Assembly (NCBI RefSeq): GCF_006715225.1
Contig: NZ_VFMU01000001.1
Span: 1,488,001 to 1,552,000 of the forward strand
DNA: 64,000 nucleotides
Source of the DNA: Arthrobacter sp. SLBN-112
GTDB lineage: Bacteria > Actinomycetota > Actinomycetes > Actinomycetales > Micrococcaceae
Reading direction: 5' to 3'
A model generated the notes under the pieces. It saw only the letters and a list, made by a program, of their open reading frames with translations. It was not told the origin of the DNA and ran no database searches. The stretch's first letter is position 1. Each line of letters begins with the position of its first letter. Positions 52,725 through 63,245 of this stretch are shown here, one piece after another. Made by a program: the position numbers and the translations under genes.

Positions 52725-52835
52725 GTACCCTCCGTCGCGTAGGTCCTGGTGTTTCGGTCGCCCGGTCGGTTCTCCGGACTTCGGCGTGACTGGAATCACA
52801 TCGATGTTGAGTTACTTGACTTTATCTTTGCTTCT

Positions 52836-52859
52836 GTTGGTTTGTCAATGGAAACCAAC
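52836..52859 (-). promoter_or_regulatory. Candidate FruR operator
   Basis: Inverted repeat GTTGGTTT and AAACCAAC (perfect 8-bp arms, 8-nt spacer), 112 bp before the regulator start. A further AAC-ATG-AAAC copy follows. Typical of DeoR-type sites. Confidence 0.6.
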
Positions 52860-52905
52860 ATGAAACAAAATCTTCGTCTTGGTTCCTCTGGTGCGGGGAA
52901 AGCGA

Positions 52906-52940
52906 AAGCCGGGCCGGACACGTCGTGTCCAGCCCGGCTT
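52906..52940 (-). terminator. Hairpin after the DUF6458 gene
   Basis: Stem AAGCCGGGC / GCCCGGCTT with an inner GGACA/TGTCC helix. It lies 54 nt after the stop of the minus-strand DUF6458-like gene. Confidence 0.7.
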
Positions 52941-52993
52941 GCCGGGTATTCATAAATGGCTCTGGCGGGATCCCCGTCCCGATTCCGCCGCGG

Positions 52994-53251
52994 TCAGACG
53001 CCGCCGTCGAGGCTTTCATGGCGGGTGATGCGCTCGCCGGTATTGGGATCAACCACGGAGCGGGACTCGCTCACGCGGCGGCTGCGGCCGGGGGAGGCGA
53101 GGATGAGCGAAGCGATCAGTCCAATCACGCCCACGGCCATCAGAATGTAGCCCACCAGCTGCTGGTCCAGGAACGGAATCAGCCCCGGAGACACTGCCCA
53201 GGCAAGGATGGCGCCGAGGGCGATGAGGAAGATTGACGAGCCGATTCTCAT
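52994..53251 (-). CDS. Small membrane protein, DUF6458-like
   Basis: 85 residues with two hydrophobic segments, about 3-22 (IGSSIFLIALGAILAWAV) and 32-52 (LVGYILMAVGVIGLIASLIL), separated by PGLIPFLDQQ; the C-terminus (SRSVVDPNTGERITRHE) is hydrophilic. This layout is that of the DUF6458 family of Actinobacteria. The ATG at 53251 has AAGGAG 6 nt upstream. Function is unknown. Confidence 0.82.
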   Translation of the reverse strand: MRIGSSIFLIALGAILAWAVSPGLIPFLDQQLVGYILMAVGVIGLIASLILASPGRSRRVSESRSVVDPNTGERITRHESLDGGV

Positions 53252-53412
53252 GACTTGCTCCTTACGGCCGCCTTTGCGGCGCTTGTTGGGCGTTACGGGA
53301 CCTGCGTACACTGCCAAAGCTAAGCCTGCTGTCTGTTAAGCGTCACGCTACCCCGCCGCGATACCGGATTCAATGACCCGGCCGGGGCGCGCCCGGCGTT
53401 TAGGCTGGTCAA

Positions 53413-54030
53413 GTGGAAACAGTTGTTTGGTCCAAACCCGAAGGCCAACGCGCCGGGACGCCCTTGCTGGTGATGATGCATGGCTACGGGACGGACGAGT
53501 CGCGGATGGTGCGGCTTTTCGAGTACCTGCCGCAGGAGTTCACGTTCGCCGCCCTGCGCGCCCCCATGCCCATCGGCGACCACTGGGGCTGGTTCCTGCT
53601 CGACTACTTCCTGGCCAACGACTTCGCGGACGTCATCTCCGCCGCCAACGCGGTGCAGGCCTGGATCAACTCGGTCAAGGACCAGCACGCCGGCGTCACC
53701 CTGATGGGGTACTCCCAGGGCATGGCCATGGCCAGCACCCTCCTGAGGCTGCACCCTGATGACTACAAGGCCGTTGTGGGGCTGTCCGGCTTCGTGCTGA
53801 ACAACGAGCTCCTCTCCGTGATGGATTCCTTCGAAGCCAAGCCGCCGTTCTTCTGGGGCCGGGACAAGGCGGATCTGGTGATCAACGAGGACGCCATTGC
53901 GTACAGCGCTGAATGGCTCGAAAAGAACACGCAGCTGACGGCCCGGACGTACCCGGGGATGGGGCATGCCATGTCCAAGGCCGAAATGGTGGACGTCAGC
54001 GCCTTCCTGCGCCATTACGTACTGAGCTGA
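53413..54030 (+). CDS. Alpha/beta hydrolase (phospholipase/carboxylesterase family)
   Basis: 205 residues. Nucleophile Ser101 in GYSQGMAMA, His186 in GMGHAMS and an acid near Asp155 complete the triad; LLVMMHGYGTDES is the oxyanion-hole strand. It resembles short-chain carboxylesterases (EstB-type) that hydrolyse esters in the cytoplasm. The start is a GTG at 53413 directly at METVVWSKP with a weak ribosome site. It is followed by the pgmB promoter, not by a co-transcribed gene. Confidence 0.88.
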   Translation: METVVWSKPEGQRAGTPLLVMMHGYGTDESRMVRLFEYLPQEFTFAALRAPMPIGDHWGWFLLDYFLANDFADVISAANAVQAWINSVKDQHAGVTLMGYSQGMAMASTLLRLHPDDYKAVVGLSGFVLNNELLSVMDSFEAKPPFFWGRDKADLVINEDAIAYSAEWLEKNTQLTARTYPGMGHAMSKAEMVDVSAFLRHYVLS

Positions 54031-54065
54031 CCTTCGGGCGGTTGTTAAGAGAGCCAAAAAAACAT

Positions 54066-54095
54066 TTGCAAGTCAAATTTGCAAGCGCTTACACT
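54066..54095 (+). promoter_or_regulatory. pgmB-GH65 promoter with overlapping LacI-type operator
   Basis: TTGCAA (54066) and TACACT (54090), 18 bp apart, form a plausible promoter. The operator TGCAAGCGCTTACA (54080-54093) covers the -10 box, so a bound repressor would block transcription. The 14-mer is identical to the one before the amylase gene. Confidence 0.7.
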
Positions 54096-54229
54096 CGTCT
54101 AGGCCATGATCGGTCCTGCAGTGGGCGGACAAGGAAGCGATGCTGTGCGCATAGGCGCAGCAGCACCTTCTTTCAGGCTGACCCGGCAGGACCGGTAGTC
54201 CGCAAACCCGAGAGGACACCGCACTGCCG

Positions 54230-54967
54230 ATGACACAACAAACTGCAGCTGATACCGCCGCCTGGACCGGCGCGGCAGCAATCCTGTTTGACCTGGACGG
54301 GGTGCTCACGCCTACGGCCACCGTGCATGAGCGTGCCTGGCAGGAACTGTTCGACGGCTACCTTGCCTCGCAGGCAGGGGTCGCCGGCTACAGCGAAAGC
54401 GACTACTTCGACCACATCGACGGCAAGCCCCGCTTCGACGGAGTGCGCGACTTCCTGTCCTCCCGCGGGCTCACGCTGCCGGAAGGCCCGCTGGATGACG
54501 ACCCCGCCAAAGAAACCGTCCAGGGCCTTGGCAACCGGAAGAACGCGATCTTCAACGACATCGTGAGCGCGGGCGTGGAACCGTTCGAAGGCTCGGTGCG
54601 CTTCCTCCAAGCCGCGCTGGAACGCGGACTCAAGGTCGCCGTCGTCTCCTCCTCCCGCAACGCCCCCGCCGTCCTGGCGGCCGCCGGACTCAGCCGCCAC
54701 TTCGCCGTGGTGGTGGACGGGGTGGTGGCCGCGGAGCAAGGCCTGCCCGGCAAGCCAAGCCCGGCCACCTACGAATACGCTGCCGAACTCCTGGACCTGT
54801 CCAGCTCGGAGTGCGTGGTGGTGGAAGACGCCGTGTCCGGTGTGCAGGCCGGACACGCGGGATCGTTCCATTCGGTCATTGGCGTGGACCGGGGCGCCGG
54901 GCGGCAGACGCTGCTTGACGCTGGAGCCACCCTGGTGGTCAACGATCTCCAGGAACTCATCCCCTAA
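54230..54967 (+). CDS. pgmB: Beta-phosphoglucomutase (HAD family)
   Basis: 245 residues. It interconverts beta-glucose 1-phosphate and glucose 6-phosphate. The phosphorylated nucleophile is Asp21 and the acid/base Asp23 in FDLDGVLTPTA; VVSSSRN is motif II and VVVEDAVSGVQAG contains the magnesium-binding acidic pair of motif IV. DHIDGKPRFDGVRDFL is the cap loop typical of long-type beta-phosphoglucomutases. It is transcribed with the GH65 phosphorylase that makes its substrate, 136 bp downstream. Confidence 0.93.
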   Translation: MTQQTAADTAAWTGAAAILFDLDGVLTPTATVHERAWQELFDGYLASQAGVAGYSESDYFDHIDGKPRFDGVRDFLSSRGLTLPEGPLDDDPAKETVQGLGNRKNAIFNDIVSAGVEPFEGSVRFLQAALERGLKVAVVSSSRNAPAVLAAAGLSRHFAVVVDGVVAAEQGLPGKPSPATYEYAAELLDLSSSECVVVEDAVSGVQAGHAGSFHSVIGVDRGAGRQTLLDAGATLVVNDLQELIP

Positions 54968-55103
54968 AAGCCCCGCACCCCCGCTGCCTTCCCCCGGGCA
55001 GCCCTGCTGCTTCCCCGGCAGCACCGATCCCAGTACCCCTCTTCCCCCGAATACTCCGTGCCGGCCCGCCCGGCAGCACGGCAACGCCAAAAGGACCCCG
55101 ACC

Positions 55104-57449
55104 ATGGCACTCATCTCCGCGGACCGCGAACGGTTCCCTGACACCCCCTGGCAGCTCGTTGAAACCCGCTACGAAACCAAGAACGCGGGAACGCTCGAGA
55201 CCCTGTTTGCGCTGGGAAACGGCCACCTTGGCATCCGGGGTGCCCACTGGGCTGCGGCCGATGCCGAACTCCCGGGCAGCTTTATTAACGGGCTGCACGA
55301 AATCTGGGACATCAAACACGCGGAAAACGCGTTTGGGTTCGCCCGGACGGGCCAGCGCATCCTGTACATCCCGGATGCCAACAATTTCACGGTGGTGGTG
55401 GACGGCGAAAACCTCAGCCTGGCAGAATCCGAGGTCTTGGACTACCGGCGCACCATCGACTTCCGCACCGGCATCTATGAATGCCGCATCACCTGGCAAT
55501 GCCGGTCCGGTGCCACGGTGACCACCACGGAACAGCGGGCCGTGGGCTTCGCCTCCCGCGGCAGCCTTGGCATCTCCCTGGAAGTCGCCACGGACCGCCA
55601 GGTCTCCCTGGACGTCATCTCCACCGTCATCAACCGCCAGGACCAGCCGGTGGAAGACCACTCCGTGCATGATCCGCGCCGCGCCGGCCGCCACGCCGGG
55701 CGGGTGCTGCTGCCCCTGCGGCTTGACGGCGGCGACGGCTCCCTGCGCCTGTCCTGGGAGGCATCTGAATCCAAGCAGCGCGTGGGGATCGCGGTAGACC
55801 ACTGGACCTCCGCCGGGCACCAGCCGTTCGAGACCCTGGTGGACCAGGACGACAGCAGCGTCCGGTACGTCCTGGCCGTGGACGCCGGTGAACCGTTCCG
55901 GCTGGAAAAGAGCGTCAGCTACGCGGCGGGCCGCACGGTCCAGGAGCCGGACGTCGACGCAGCCGCGGTGGCGGAAGAGAACCTTCGCCCCGTGAACGAG
56001 ATCTTTGCCGAGAGCGAAGCACACTTCCGCAGCTACTGGGCAACGTCGGACATTCAGGTTGAAGGAGGCCAGCCGGGACTGCAGCAGGCCATCCGCTGGA
56101 ACCTGTTCCAGCTGGCGCAGGCAACGGCCCGCGCCGATGTTGCCGGCATCCCCGCCAAGGGCGTCACGGGCTCGGGCTACGAGGGCCACTACTTCTGGGA
56201 CCAGGAAGTGTACCTGTTGCCGTACCTTACCTACACGAATCCCGACGGCGCCCGCCAGGTCCTGGAGTTCCGGCACGGCATGCTGCCCGAGGCCAAGATC
56301 CGGGCCAAGGAGCTGAGCGTCGATGGCGCCCTCTTCCCCTGGCGGACCATCAACGGACTCGAGGCCAGCGCCTACTACGCTGCCGGCACGGCCCAGTTCC
56401 ACATCGCGGCCGCGATCGCCTTTGCCACCAACAGGTACCTCTGGGCCACCGGCGACTCCGCCTTCCGGGAGGGAATGGGCGCCGAGCTGCTGATCGAGAC
56501 CGCCCGGATGTGGATCTCGCTGGGCTTCTTCGGCAAGGACGGGCTTTTCCACATCCACGGTGTCACAGGCCCGGATGAATACACCGCGGTGGTGAACGAC
56601 AACCTGTACACGAACGTGATGGCCCGCTTCAACCTGCGCGCCGCCGCCGCGCTTGAACACGCCGAAATCACGCACGAGGAGCGGCAGCTGTGGCAAGCAG
56701 CGGCCAGCCGGATGCAGCTGCCGTACGACGAGCGGATGCAGGTGCACTCCCAGGACAATGACTTCATGACCCTGGAAGCGTGGGACTGGACCACGCCGCG
56801 GTCCAAGTACCCTTTGCTCCTGCACTTCCACCCGCTGGTGATCTACCGCCACCAGGTCCTCAAGCAGGCGGACACGGTCCTGGCCATGTTCCTGCAGTGG
56901 CAGGATTTCACGGCGGAGGAAAAGCAGCGCGCCTTCGACTTCTACGATCCCATCACCACCGGCGACTCCACCCTGTCCGCCTGCGTCCAGGGGATCATGG
57001 CGGCGGAGGTGGGCTATTCCAAGGAAGCCCTGGACCACTTCACCAACGCCGTCTTCATCGACCTGGACGACACCCACGGCAACACCATCGACGGCGTGCA
57101 CATCGCTTCCACGGGGGGCGTATGGAGTTCCTTGGTGTGCGGCTTTGCGGGGCTGCGTGACCAGGGACCCGTCCCGTTCTTCGATCCCCGCCTTCCCGTG
57201 GAATGGGAGGGACTTGCCTTCCATCTGAAGATCCGCGGCCGCTTGCTGCTGGTCCGGCTTTCGGCCGATGCCATCACGCTCACCGTCCAGGAGGGCGGGC
57301 CGTTGGAGCTCGACGTCCGCGGCCAGCGGGTTACCGTGGCGGGCCAGCCCGTGCAGGTCCACCTGGAGCGCGTCCCGGAGCCGGAGCCCACGGTGTTCCC
57401 GAGCGGCCTGCCGACGGCGAGCATTCCGGTGGTGCGCGGCAACAGCTGA
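55104..57449 (+). CDS. Glycoside hydrolase family 65 phosphorylase (probable maltose phosphorylase)
   Basis: 781 residues, standard for GH65. It splits an alpha-linked glucose disaccharide with phosphate into beta-glucose 1-phosphate and glucose. The general acid is Glu492 in TGPDEYTAVVNDN; the first loop GNGHLGIRG and YFWDQEVYLLPYLTY are hallmarks. Domains: N-terminal beta-sandwich (1-270), helical linker, (alpha/alpha)6 barrel (about 325-690), C-terminal beta-sheets. ATG 55104 has AAAAGGA before it; a longer open frame is rejected. GH65 also includes trehalose and kojibiose phosphorylases. The operator shared with the alpha-amylase makes maltose the best guess. Confidence 0.88.
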   Translation: MALISADRERFPDTPWQLVETRYETKNAGTLETLFALGNGHLGIRGAHWAAADAELPGSFINGLHEIWDIKHAENAFGFARTGQRILYIPDANNFTVVVDGENLSLAESEVLDYRRTIDFRTGIYECRITWQCRSGATVTTTEQRAVGFASRGSLGISLEVATDRQVSLDVISTVINRQDQPVEDHSVHDPRRAGRHAGRVLLPLRLDGGDGSLRLSWEASESKQRVGIAVDHWTSAGHQPFETLVDQDDSSVRYVLAVDAGEPFRLEKSVSYAAGRTVQEPDVDAAAVAEENLRPVNEIFAESEAHFRSYWATSDIQVEGGQPGLQQAIRWNLFQLAQATARADVAGIPAKGVTGSGYEGHYFWDQEVYLLPYLTYTNPDGARQVLEFRHGMLPEAKIRAKELSVDGALFPWRTINGLEASAYYAAGTAQFHIAAAIAFATNRYLWATGDSAFREGMGAELLIETARMWISLGFFGKDGLFHIHGVTGPDEYTAVVNDNLYTNVMARFNLRAAAALEHAEITHEERQLWQAAASRMQLPYDERMQVHSQDNDFMTLEAWDWTTPRSKYPLLLHFHPLVIYRHQVLKQADTVLAMFLQWQDFTAEEKQRAFDFYDPITTGDSTLSACVQGIMAAEVGYSKEALDHFTNAVFIDLDDTHGNTIDGVHIASTGGVWSSLVCGFAGLRDQGPVPFFDPRLPVEWEGLAFHLKIRGRLLLVRLSADAITLTVQEGGPLELDVRGQRVTVAGQPVQVHLERVPEPEPTVFPSGLPTASIPVVRGNS

Positions 57450-57482
57450 GCTTTTTTGCCGAGCTGGGAGGACGCGTCCGAC

Positions 57483-57514
57483 GGCGGGCCGGCAGGTACA
57501 TCCGCCGGCCCGCC
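57483..57514. terminator. Hairpin between GH65 gene and lipA
   Basis: Stem GGCGGGCCGGC / GCCGGCCCGCC (11 bp) with a 10-nt loop, between convergent stops. Confidence 0.7.
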
Positions 57515-57549
57515 TTAGCCTCCTGCCGCCGTCGTGCATTCCGCCGCCC

Positions 57550-58563
57550 TTAGCCGGCCAGGAGGGTGGCGGCTTCCTGGCGGGTGGTGCCGGAGTCCTG
57601 GATGCCGTCGGCGATGTGGGCGAGTTCGGCGGGGATGTCGCGGCCTTTTTTGCGCATGGCGGTGGCCCAGAGGCGGCCGGCGCGGTAGGAGGAGCGGACC
57701 AGGGGCCCGGACATGACGCCGAGGAAGCCGATTTCCTGGGCTTCGTGCTGGAGGTCCACGAATTCCTGGGGTTTGACCCAGCGGTCCACGGGCAGGTGCC
57801 GTTCGGACGGGCGCAGGTATTGGGTGATGGTGATCAGGTCGCAGCCGGCCTGGTGGAGGTCGCGGAGGGCTTCGCTGATTTCTTCGCGGGTTTCGCCCAT
57901 GCCCAGGATGAGGTTGGACTTGGTGACCATGCCCAGGTTCCGGCCCTGGGTGATGACGTCCAGGGACCGCTCGTAGCGGAACGCGGGGCGGATCCGCTTG
58001 AAGATCCGGGGCACGGTTTCGACGTTGTGCGCGAAGACCTCGGGGGCGGAGTCGCAGATCGCCTTGATGTGGTCGGGGTTGCCGGAGAAGTCCGGGATCA
58101 GCAGTTCCACGCCGGTGCCGGGGTTCAGTTCGTGGATCTTGCGGACGGTTTCGGCGTAGAGCCAGACGCCTTCGTCTTCCAGGTCGTCGCGGGCCACGCC
58201 GGTGACGGTGGCGTAGCGCAGCTGCATGGACTGGACCGAGCGGGCCACCTTGGTGGGTTCGAACATGTCCACGGGGGAGGGCTTGCCGGTATCGATCTGG
58301 CAGAAGTCGCAGCGGCGGGTGCATTCGGACCCGCCGATCAGGAAGGTGGCTTCCTTGTCTTCCCAGCATTCGAAGATGTTGGGGCAGCCGGCTTCTTCGC
58401 AGACGGTGTGCAGGCCTTCCTTTTTCACCAGGTTCTTCAGCCCGACGAACTCCGGGCCCATCTGGACCTTGGCCTTGATCCACTCCGGTTTGCGTTCCAC
58501 CGGGACCGCAGCGTTGCGCTGCTCGATCCGCAGCATCTTCCGGCCTTCAGGTGCCAGCGTCAT
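57550..58563 (-). CDS. lipA: Lipoyl synthase
   Basis: 337-residue radical-SAM enzyme that inserts sulfur into octanoyl groups of lipoyl domains. Both iron-sulfur clusters are present: the auxiliary cluster Cys55, Cys60, Cys66 ([12 protein letters not shown]) and the SAM cluster Cys81, Cys85, Cys88 (CTRRCDFC). The C-terminal serine of the third motif lies in [10 protein letters not shown]. It supplies lipoate to GcvH, encoded 3 kb upstream in the same direction; no lipB is adjacent. Length is normal. Confidence 0.97.
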   Translation of the reverse strand: MTLAPEGRKMLRIEQRNAAVPVERKPEWIKAKVQMGPEFVGLKNLVKKEGLHTVCEEAGCPNIFECWEDKEATFLIGGSECTRRCDFCQIDTGKPSPVDMFEPTKVARSVQSMQLRYATVTGVARDDLEDEGVWLYAETVRKIHELNPGTGVELLIPDFSGNPDHIKAICDSAPEVFAHNVETVPRIFKRIRPAFRYERSLDVITQGRNLGMVTKSNLILGMGETREEISEALRDLHQAGCDLITITQYLRPSERHLPVDRWVKPQEFVDLQHEAQEIGFLGVMSGPLVRSSYRAGRLWATAMRKKGRDIPAELAHIADGIQDSGTTRQEAATLLAG

Positions 58564-58617
58564 GGTTGTTTCCTTTGTTTGCTCTGGGGCTCTTGCCGGG
58601 ACAGGTTTGGTGGTGGG

Positions 58618-60060
58618 TCAGCATTCGACGACGTTGACGGCGAGGCCGCCCATGGCGGTTTCCTTGTATTTGGAGCTCATGTCCTTGCCGGTTTCGCGCA
58701 TGGTGATGATGACTTCGTCCAGGGAGACGCGGTGGGTCCCGTCGCCCCAGAGCGCCATTTTCGCGGCGTTGATCGCTTTCGCGGCGGCGATCGCGTTCCG
58801 TTCGATGCAGGGGACCTGGACCAGCCCGCCGATCGGGTCGCAGGTCAGGCCCAGGTTGTGTTCCATCGCGATCTCGGCGGCGTTCTCCACCTGCGCCGGG
58901 GACCCGCCCATCACCTCGGCCAGGCCCGCGGCGGCCATCGACGATGCCGAGCCCACCTCGCCCTGGCAGCCCACTTCGGCCCCGGAAATGGAGGCCTGTT
59001 CCTTGTAGAGCACCCCGACCGCGCCGGCGGCGAGCAGGAACCGCACCACCACATCGTCCCGGTCGGCCTGGCTGGCCTGGTCCATGCCCGGGGCGAAGTG
59101 CAGCGCGTAGAACAGCACCGCGGGGATGATCCCGGCCGCCCCGTTGGTGGGGGCGGTGACCACCCGGCCGCCGGAGGCGTTCTCCTCGTTCACCGCCAAC
59201 GCCACCAAGTTAACCCACTCCTGCCAATACCGGGGGTCGAAGCGGACCGCGTCCCAGTCCGCCTCCTGCTCGTCGTGGTCCTGGGTGTGCGCGGATTCCT
59301 TCTTGAGCCGTTCGTACCAGTCCGGGGCGCGGCGGCGGACCTTCAACCCGCCCGGCAGCACCCCTTCACGCTTCAGGGAGGTGGCCACACAGTTTTCCAT
59401 CACCGACCAGATCTGCAGCAACCCCGCCCGGATCTGCTCCTCCTCCCGGGAGGTCTTTTCGTTCACGAGCATGACATCGGCGATGCCCAGCCCGGTCACC
59501 GCGCAGTGCTCCAGCAGTTCCGCGGCAGTCCGGAACGGCAGCGGCAGTTCCTGTTTGGACGCGTCCAGTTCCTGCTGCGCCGCGTCCTCCTCACCCTCGC
59601 GGACGATGAACCCGCCACCCACCGAGAAGAACGTCGCCGTATGCAACACCGAACCTTCTGCATCGGACACGGTGAACGTCATCCCGTTCGTGTGCCGCGG
59701 CAACACCGTCAACGGCCGCAGCACCATGTCCTTCACCCCGTACGGCAACGGCACAGCACCGGCCAGGTTCAGCGTCCCGGTCTCCGCGATCGAGGCCAGC
59801 CGCTCCTCCACCTCATCGGGCAGGATCAACTCCGGATGGAACCCCTCCAACCCCAGCAGGACCGCAGTCATCGTGCCATGCCCGTGGCCCGTCGCGGCCA
59901 GCGACCCATACAGGTCCACCCGCAACGCCCCCACCCCCGCCAGCACACCCGAGGCCTTCAACTCCTCCGCGAACACCGCAGCAGCCCGCATCGGCCCCAC
60001 AGTATGAGAAGACGAAGGCCCGATCCCGATTGAGAAAAGGTCAAAGACTCCAACAGCCAT
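58618..60060 (-). CDS. sdaA: L-serine ammonia-lyase (single-chain, iron-sulfur)
   Basis: 480 residues. It deaminates serine to pyruvate. The fused beta domain comes first ([20 protein letters not shown]), followed by the alpha domain with [20 protein letters not shown] and [20 protein letters not shown], which hold cluster cysteines. Start ATG 60060 has AGGA 10 nt upstream. It follows glyA after a 298-bp structured gap and precedes lipA by 54 bp, so it drains serine made from glycine by GcvPTH and GlyA. Confidence 0.96.
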   Translation of the reverse strand: MAVGVFDLFSIGIGPSSSHTVGPMRAAAVFAEELKASGVLAGVGALRVDLYGSLAATGHGHGTMTAVLLGLEGFHPELILPDEVEERLASIAETGTLNLAGAVPLPYGVKDMVLRPLTVLPRHTNGMTFTVSDAEGSVLHTATFFSVGGGFIVREGEEDAAQQELDASKQELPLPFRTAAELLEHCAVTGLGIADVMLVNEKTSREEEQIRAGLLQIWSVMENCVATSLKREGVLPGGLKVRRRAPDWYERLKKESAHTQDHDEQEADWDAVRFDPRYWQEWVNLVALAVNEENASGGRVVTAPTNGAAGIIPAVLFYALHFAPGMDQASQADRDDVVVRFLLAAGAVGVLYKEQASISGAEVGCQGEVGSASSMAAAGLAEVMGGSPAQVENAAEIAMEHNLGLTCDPIGGLVQVPCIERNAIAAAKAINAAKMALWGDGTHRVSLDEVIITMRETGKDMSSKYKETAMGGLAVNVVEC

Positions 60061-60075
60061 GCGCTTGGTTCCTAA

Positions 60076-60171
60076 CTAATTTGTGGTCGGGTTGGGAGGC
60101 GGGTGACCGAATTCCTCCGCGTGCTGCTCCTTCGTCGCTCTGACGCACGCTTCCGGAATCCGCTCACCCAC
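60076..60171 (-). other. Short open frame in the sdaA leader, overlapping the structured hairpin
   Basis: GTG 60171 to TAG encodes 31 residues (begins MGERIPEACVRATKEQ). It is protein-like in composition but coincides with a three-helix RNA hairpin, which is the better explanation. Listed so that it can be tested. Confidence 0.2.
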
Positions 60172-60172
60172 C
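60098..60172 (-). promoter_or_regulatory. Three-helix RNA hairpin in the sdaA leader
   Basis: Reading the minus strand: outer helix GGTGGGTGA/TCACCCGCC (9 bp, one G-U), 2x2 internal loop, helix GGATTCC/GGAATTC (7 bp, one G-U), internal loop GGAA/GGA, helix GCGTGC/GCACGC (6 bp) and a 20-nt loop. It ends 37 nt before the sdaA start. No known riboswitch class is recognised. Confidence 0.55.
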
Positions 60173-60239
60173 GTCGGCCTGTCACCTTTGCCGCCAATCA
60201 CTGACTGCCTGACTTCGAAGGGGACGGACGGGCCCCTTT

Positions 60240-60330
60240 GGGTCCGGACTCCGGCAGCATGCGTCTAAGGGAGCGTCACGTCCGCTCAGCGGGCGTCTTC
60301 GCGACCGAGCATGCAGAGGAGTTCGGACCC
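60240..60330 (-). promoter_or_regulatory. Long-range inverted repeat with an 8-codon ORF between glyA and sdaA
   Basis: Arms GGGTCCGAACTCC and GGAGTCCGGACCC (13 bp, one mismatch) with inner GCATGC copies on both sides. They enclose ATG 60312, which opens an 8-codon ORF (MLGREDAR, stop TGA). It could be a leader peptide or a terminator-like fold. Confidence 0.45.
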
Positions 60331-60358
60331 GACGGGCCTTAAGCCAGCCAGAGGGTTG

Positions 60359-61687
60359 TTAGGCGAGGTTTGCGACGCCCGGGTAGAGGGGGTGGGCCTT
60401 CGCCAACTCCTCGACGCGGTGACGGAGCCCGGAAAGGTCCGCGTCGGCGTCGGCTATCAATGCCTCGGCGATGATGTCCGCAACCTCGCGGAAGGCATCT
60501 TCGCCGAAGTCACGGGTGGCCAGGGCGGGGGTGCCGATACGGAGGCCCGAGGTGACCATCGGTGGGCGGGGGTCGAAGGGGACGGCGTTTCGGTTGACGG
60601 TGATGTCGATGGCAGCGAGCCGGTCTTCGGCCTGCTGTCCGTCGAGGTCGCAGTTCCGCAGGTCAACGAGGACCAGATGCACATCCGTGCCGCCGGACAC
60701 AACGCTGATGCCCTTGGCCGTGACGTCCGGCTGGACCAGTCGTTCTGCCAGGATGCGGGCACCGGACAGGACGCGCTCCTGCCGTTCGCGGAACTCTTCG
60801 GACGCGGCGATCTTGAACGCCACGGCCTTGCCCGCGATCACGTGTTCCAGCGGGCCGCCCTGCTGGCCGGGGAACACAGCCGAGTTGATCTTCTTGGCGA
60901 TGTCGGCGTCGTTGGTCAGGATGATGCCGCCGCGCGGACCGGCGAGGGTCTTGTGCGTGGTGGACGTGGTGACGTGCGCGTGCGGGACAGGAGACGGGTG
61001 CAGGCCCGCGGCCACCAGGCCGGCGAAGTGCGCCATGTCCACCATGAGGTAGGCGCCCACGGAATCAGCGATGCGGCGGAACTCGGCAAAGTCGAGCTGC
61101 CGGGCGTAGGCGGACCAGCCGGCAACGATCAGATGCGGCTTGTGCTCCTGGGCCAGGCGCTCCACCTCGGCCATGTCCACCGTGTGGGTGTCCTCGCGGA
61201 CGCCGTAGGGCACCACGTTGTAGAGCTTGCCGGAGAAGTTGATCCGCATGCCGTGGGTCAGGTGGCCGCCGTGCGCCAGGTTGAGGCCCATGATGGTGTC
61301 GCCCGGCTTGATCAGTGCGTGCATGACCGAGGCGTTGGCCTGCGCGCCGGAGTGCGGCTGGACATTCGCGAACCCGGCTCCGAACAGGGCCTTCAACCGG
61401 TCAATGGCTAGCTGCTCGATCACGTCGACGTGCTCGCAGCCGCCGTAGTAGCGCTTGCCCGGGTAGCCTTCGGCGTACTTGTTGGTCAGGACGGAGCCCT
61501 GCGCCTGCATCACCGCTGCGGCAGTGTGGTTCTCGGAGGCGATCATCTCCAGGCCGTCGCGCTGGCGGCCCAGTTCGTCGTCGATCTTTGCCGCAATCTC
61601 CGGATCCAGGACGGCCAGGTCGGCGTTCAGGCTGGGGGAGACCACCTGCTCAAAGGTGACGGTCCCCGCCGATGCAGCCCCGCTCAC
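60359..61687 (-). CDS. glyA: Serine hydroxymethyltransferase
   Basis: 442 residues. PLP enzyme that links glycine and serine with one-carbon folate. The PLP lysine is Lys246 in [31 protein letters not shown] and [14 protein letters not shown] (chain parts) are family-typical. The N-terminus has ~20 extra residues. The GTG start overlaps the gcvH stop by 4 nt (GTGA). It is the fourth gene of the gcvP-T-H-glyA series and turns the methylene-folate made by the cleavage system plus glycine into serine. Confidence 0.96.
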   Translation of the reverse strand: MSGAASAGTVTFEQVVSPSLNADLAVLDPEIAAKIDDELGRQRDGLEMIASENHTAAAVMQAQGSVLTNKYAEGYPGKRYYGGCEHVDVIEQLAIDRLKALFGAGFANVQPHSGAQANASVMHALIKPGDTIMGLNLAHGGHLTHGMRINFSGKLYNVVPYGVREDTHTVDMAEVERLAQEHKPHLIVAGWSAYARQLDFAEFRRIADSVGAYLMVDMAHFAGLVAAGLHPSPVPHAHVTTSTTHKTLAGPRGGIILTNDADIAKKINSAVFPGQQGGPLEHVIAGKAVAFKIAASEEFRERQERVLSGARILAERLVQPDVTAKGISVVSGGTDVHLVLVDLRNCDLDGQQAEDRLAAIDITVNRNAVPFDPRPPMVTSGLRIGTPALATRDFGEDAFREVADIIAEALIADADADLSGLRHRVEELAKAHPLYPGVANLA

Positions 61688-62067
61688 AGCTCGCCGCCGT
61701 TCGCTGCGGCGTATTCCTCGGCCGACATCAGCGGGCCTTCCTCGGTGACGGCCACCTTGAACAGCCAGCCGGCACCGTACGGGTCGCTGTTGATCAGGGC
61801 GGGGTCCGAGACCACGCCGTCATTGATTTCGATGACCTCACCGGTCACCGGAGCGTAGAGGTCGGAGACGGACTTGGTGGATTCCACCTCGCCGCAGGTT
61901 TCGCCGGCCATCACCGTGGAGCCCACCTCGGGCAGGTCAACGTACACGATGTCACCCAGGGCATCGGCAGCCACGGCGGAAATCCCGATCCCCGCAGGGC
62001 CGGATCCGTCAACCGCAACCCACTCGTGTTCGGCGGAGTACTTCAGTTCAGAAACAACTTTGCTCAT
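61684..62067 (-). CDS. gcvH: Glycine cleavage system H protein
   Basis: 127 residues. The lipoylated lysine is Lys65 in [13 protein letters not shown], flanked by the usual acidic GEVE. The remaining beta-barrel ([36 protein letters not shown]) is complete. It shuttles the aminomethyl group between P and T proteins. It starts 32 bp after gcvT and overlaps glyA. Confidence 0.97.
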   Translation of the reverse strand: MSKVVSELKYSAEHEWVAVDGSGPAGIGISAVAADALGDIVYVDLPEVGSTVMAGETCGEVESTKSVSDLYAPVTGEVIEINDGVVSDPALINSDPYGAGWLFKVAVTEEGPLMSAEEYAAANGGEL

Positions 62068-62099
62068 GATTTTTCCTTACGTTTGAAAACTGCGGTGGA

Positions 62100-63236
<1,137 letters not shown>

Positions 63237-63245
63237 TGGAAGTCC

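Noticed and set aside
54957..57539. 860-codon minus-strand open frame
   Set aside because: Lies opposite the clear GH65 gene; product has no recognisable domain.
57268..60033. 921-codon plus-strand open frame
   Set aside because: Spans lipA and sdaA in antisense; an artefact of high GC content.
60061..60358. Glycine riboswitch
   Set aside because: CGAAGGAGCA and TCAGGCA fragments resemble parts of the glycine aptamer, but their order and the surrounding helices do not match the known core.
60311..61411. 366-codon plus-strand open frame over glyA
   Set aside because: Antisense to an intact glyA with all catalytic residues; no domain of its own.
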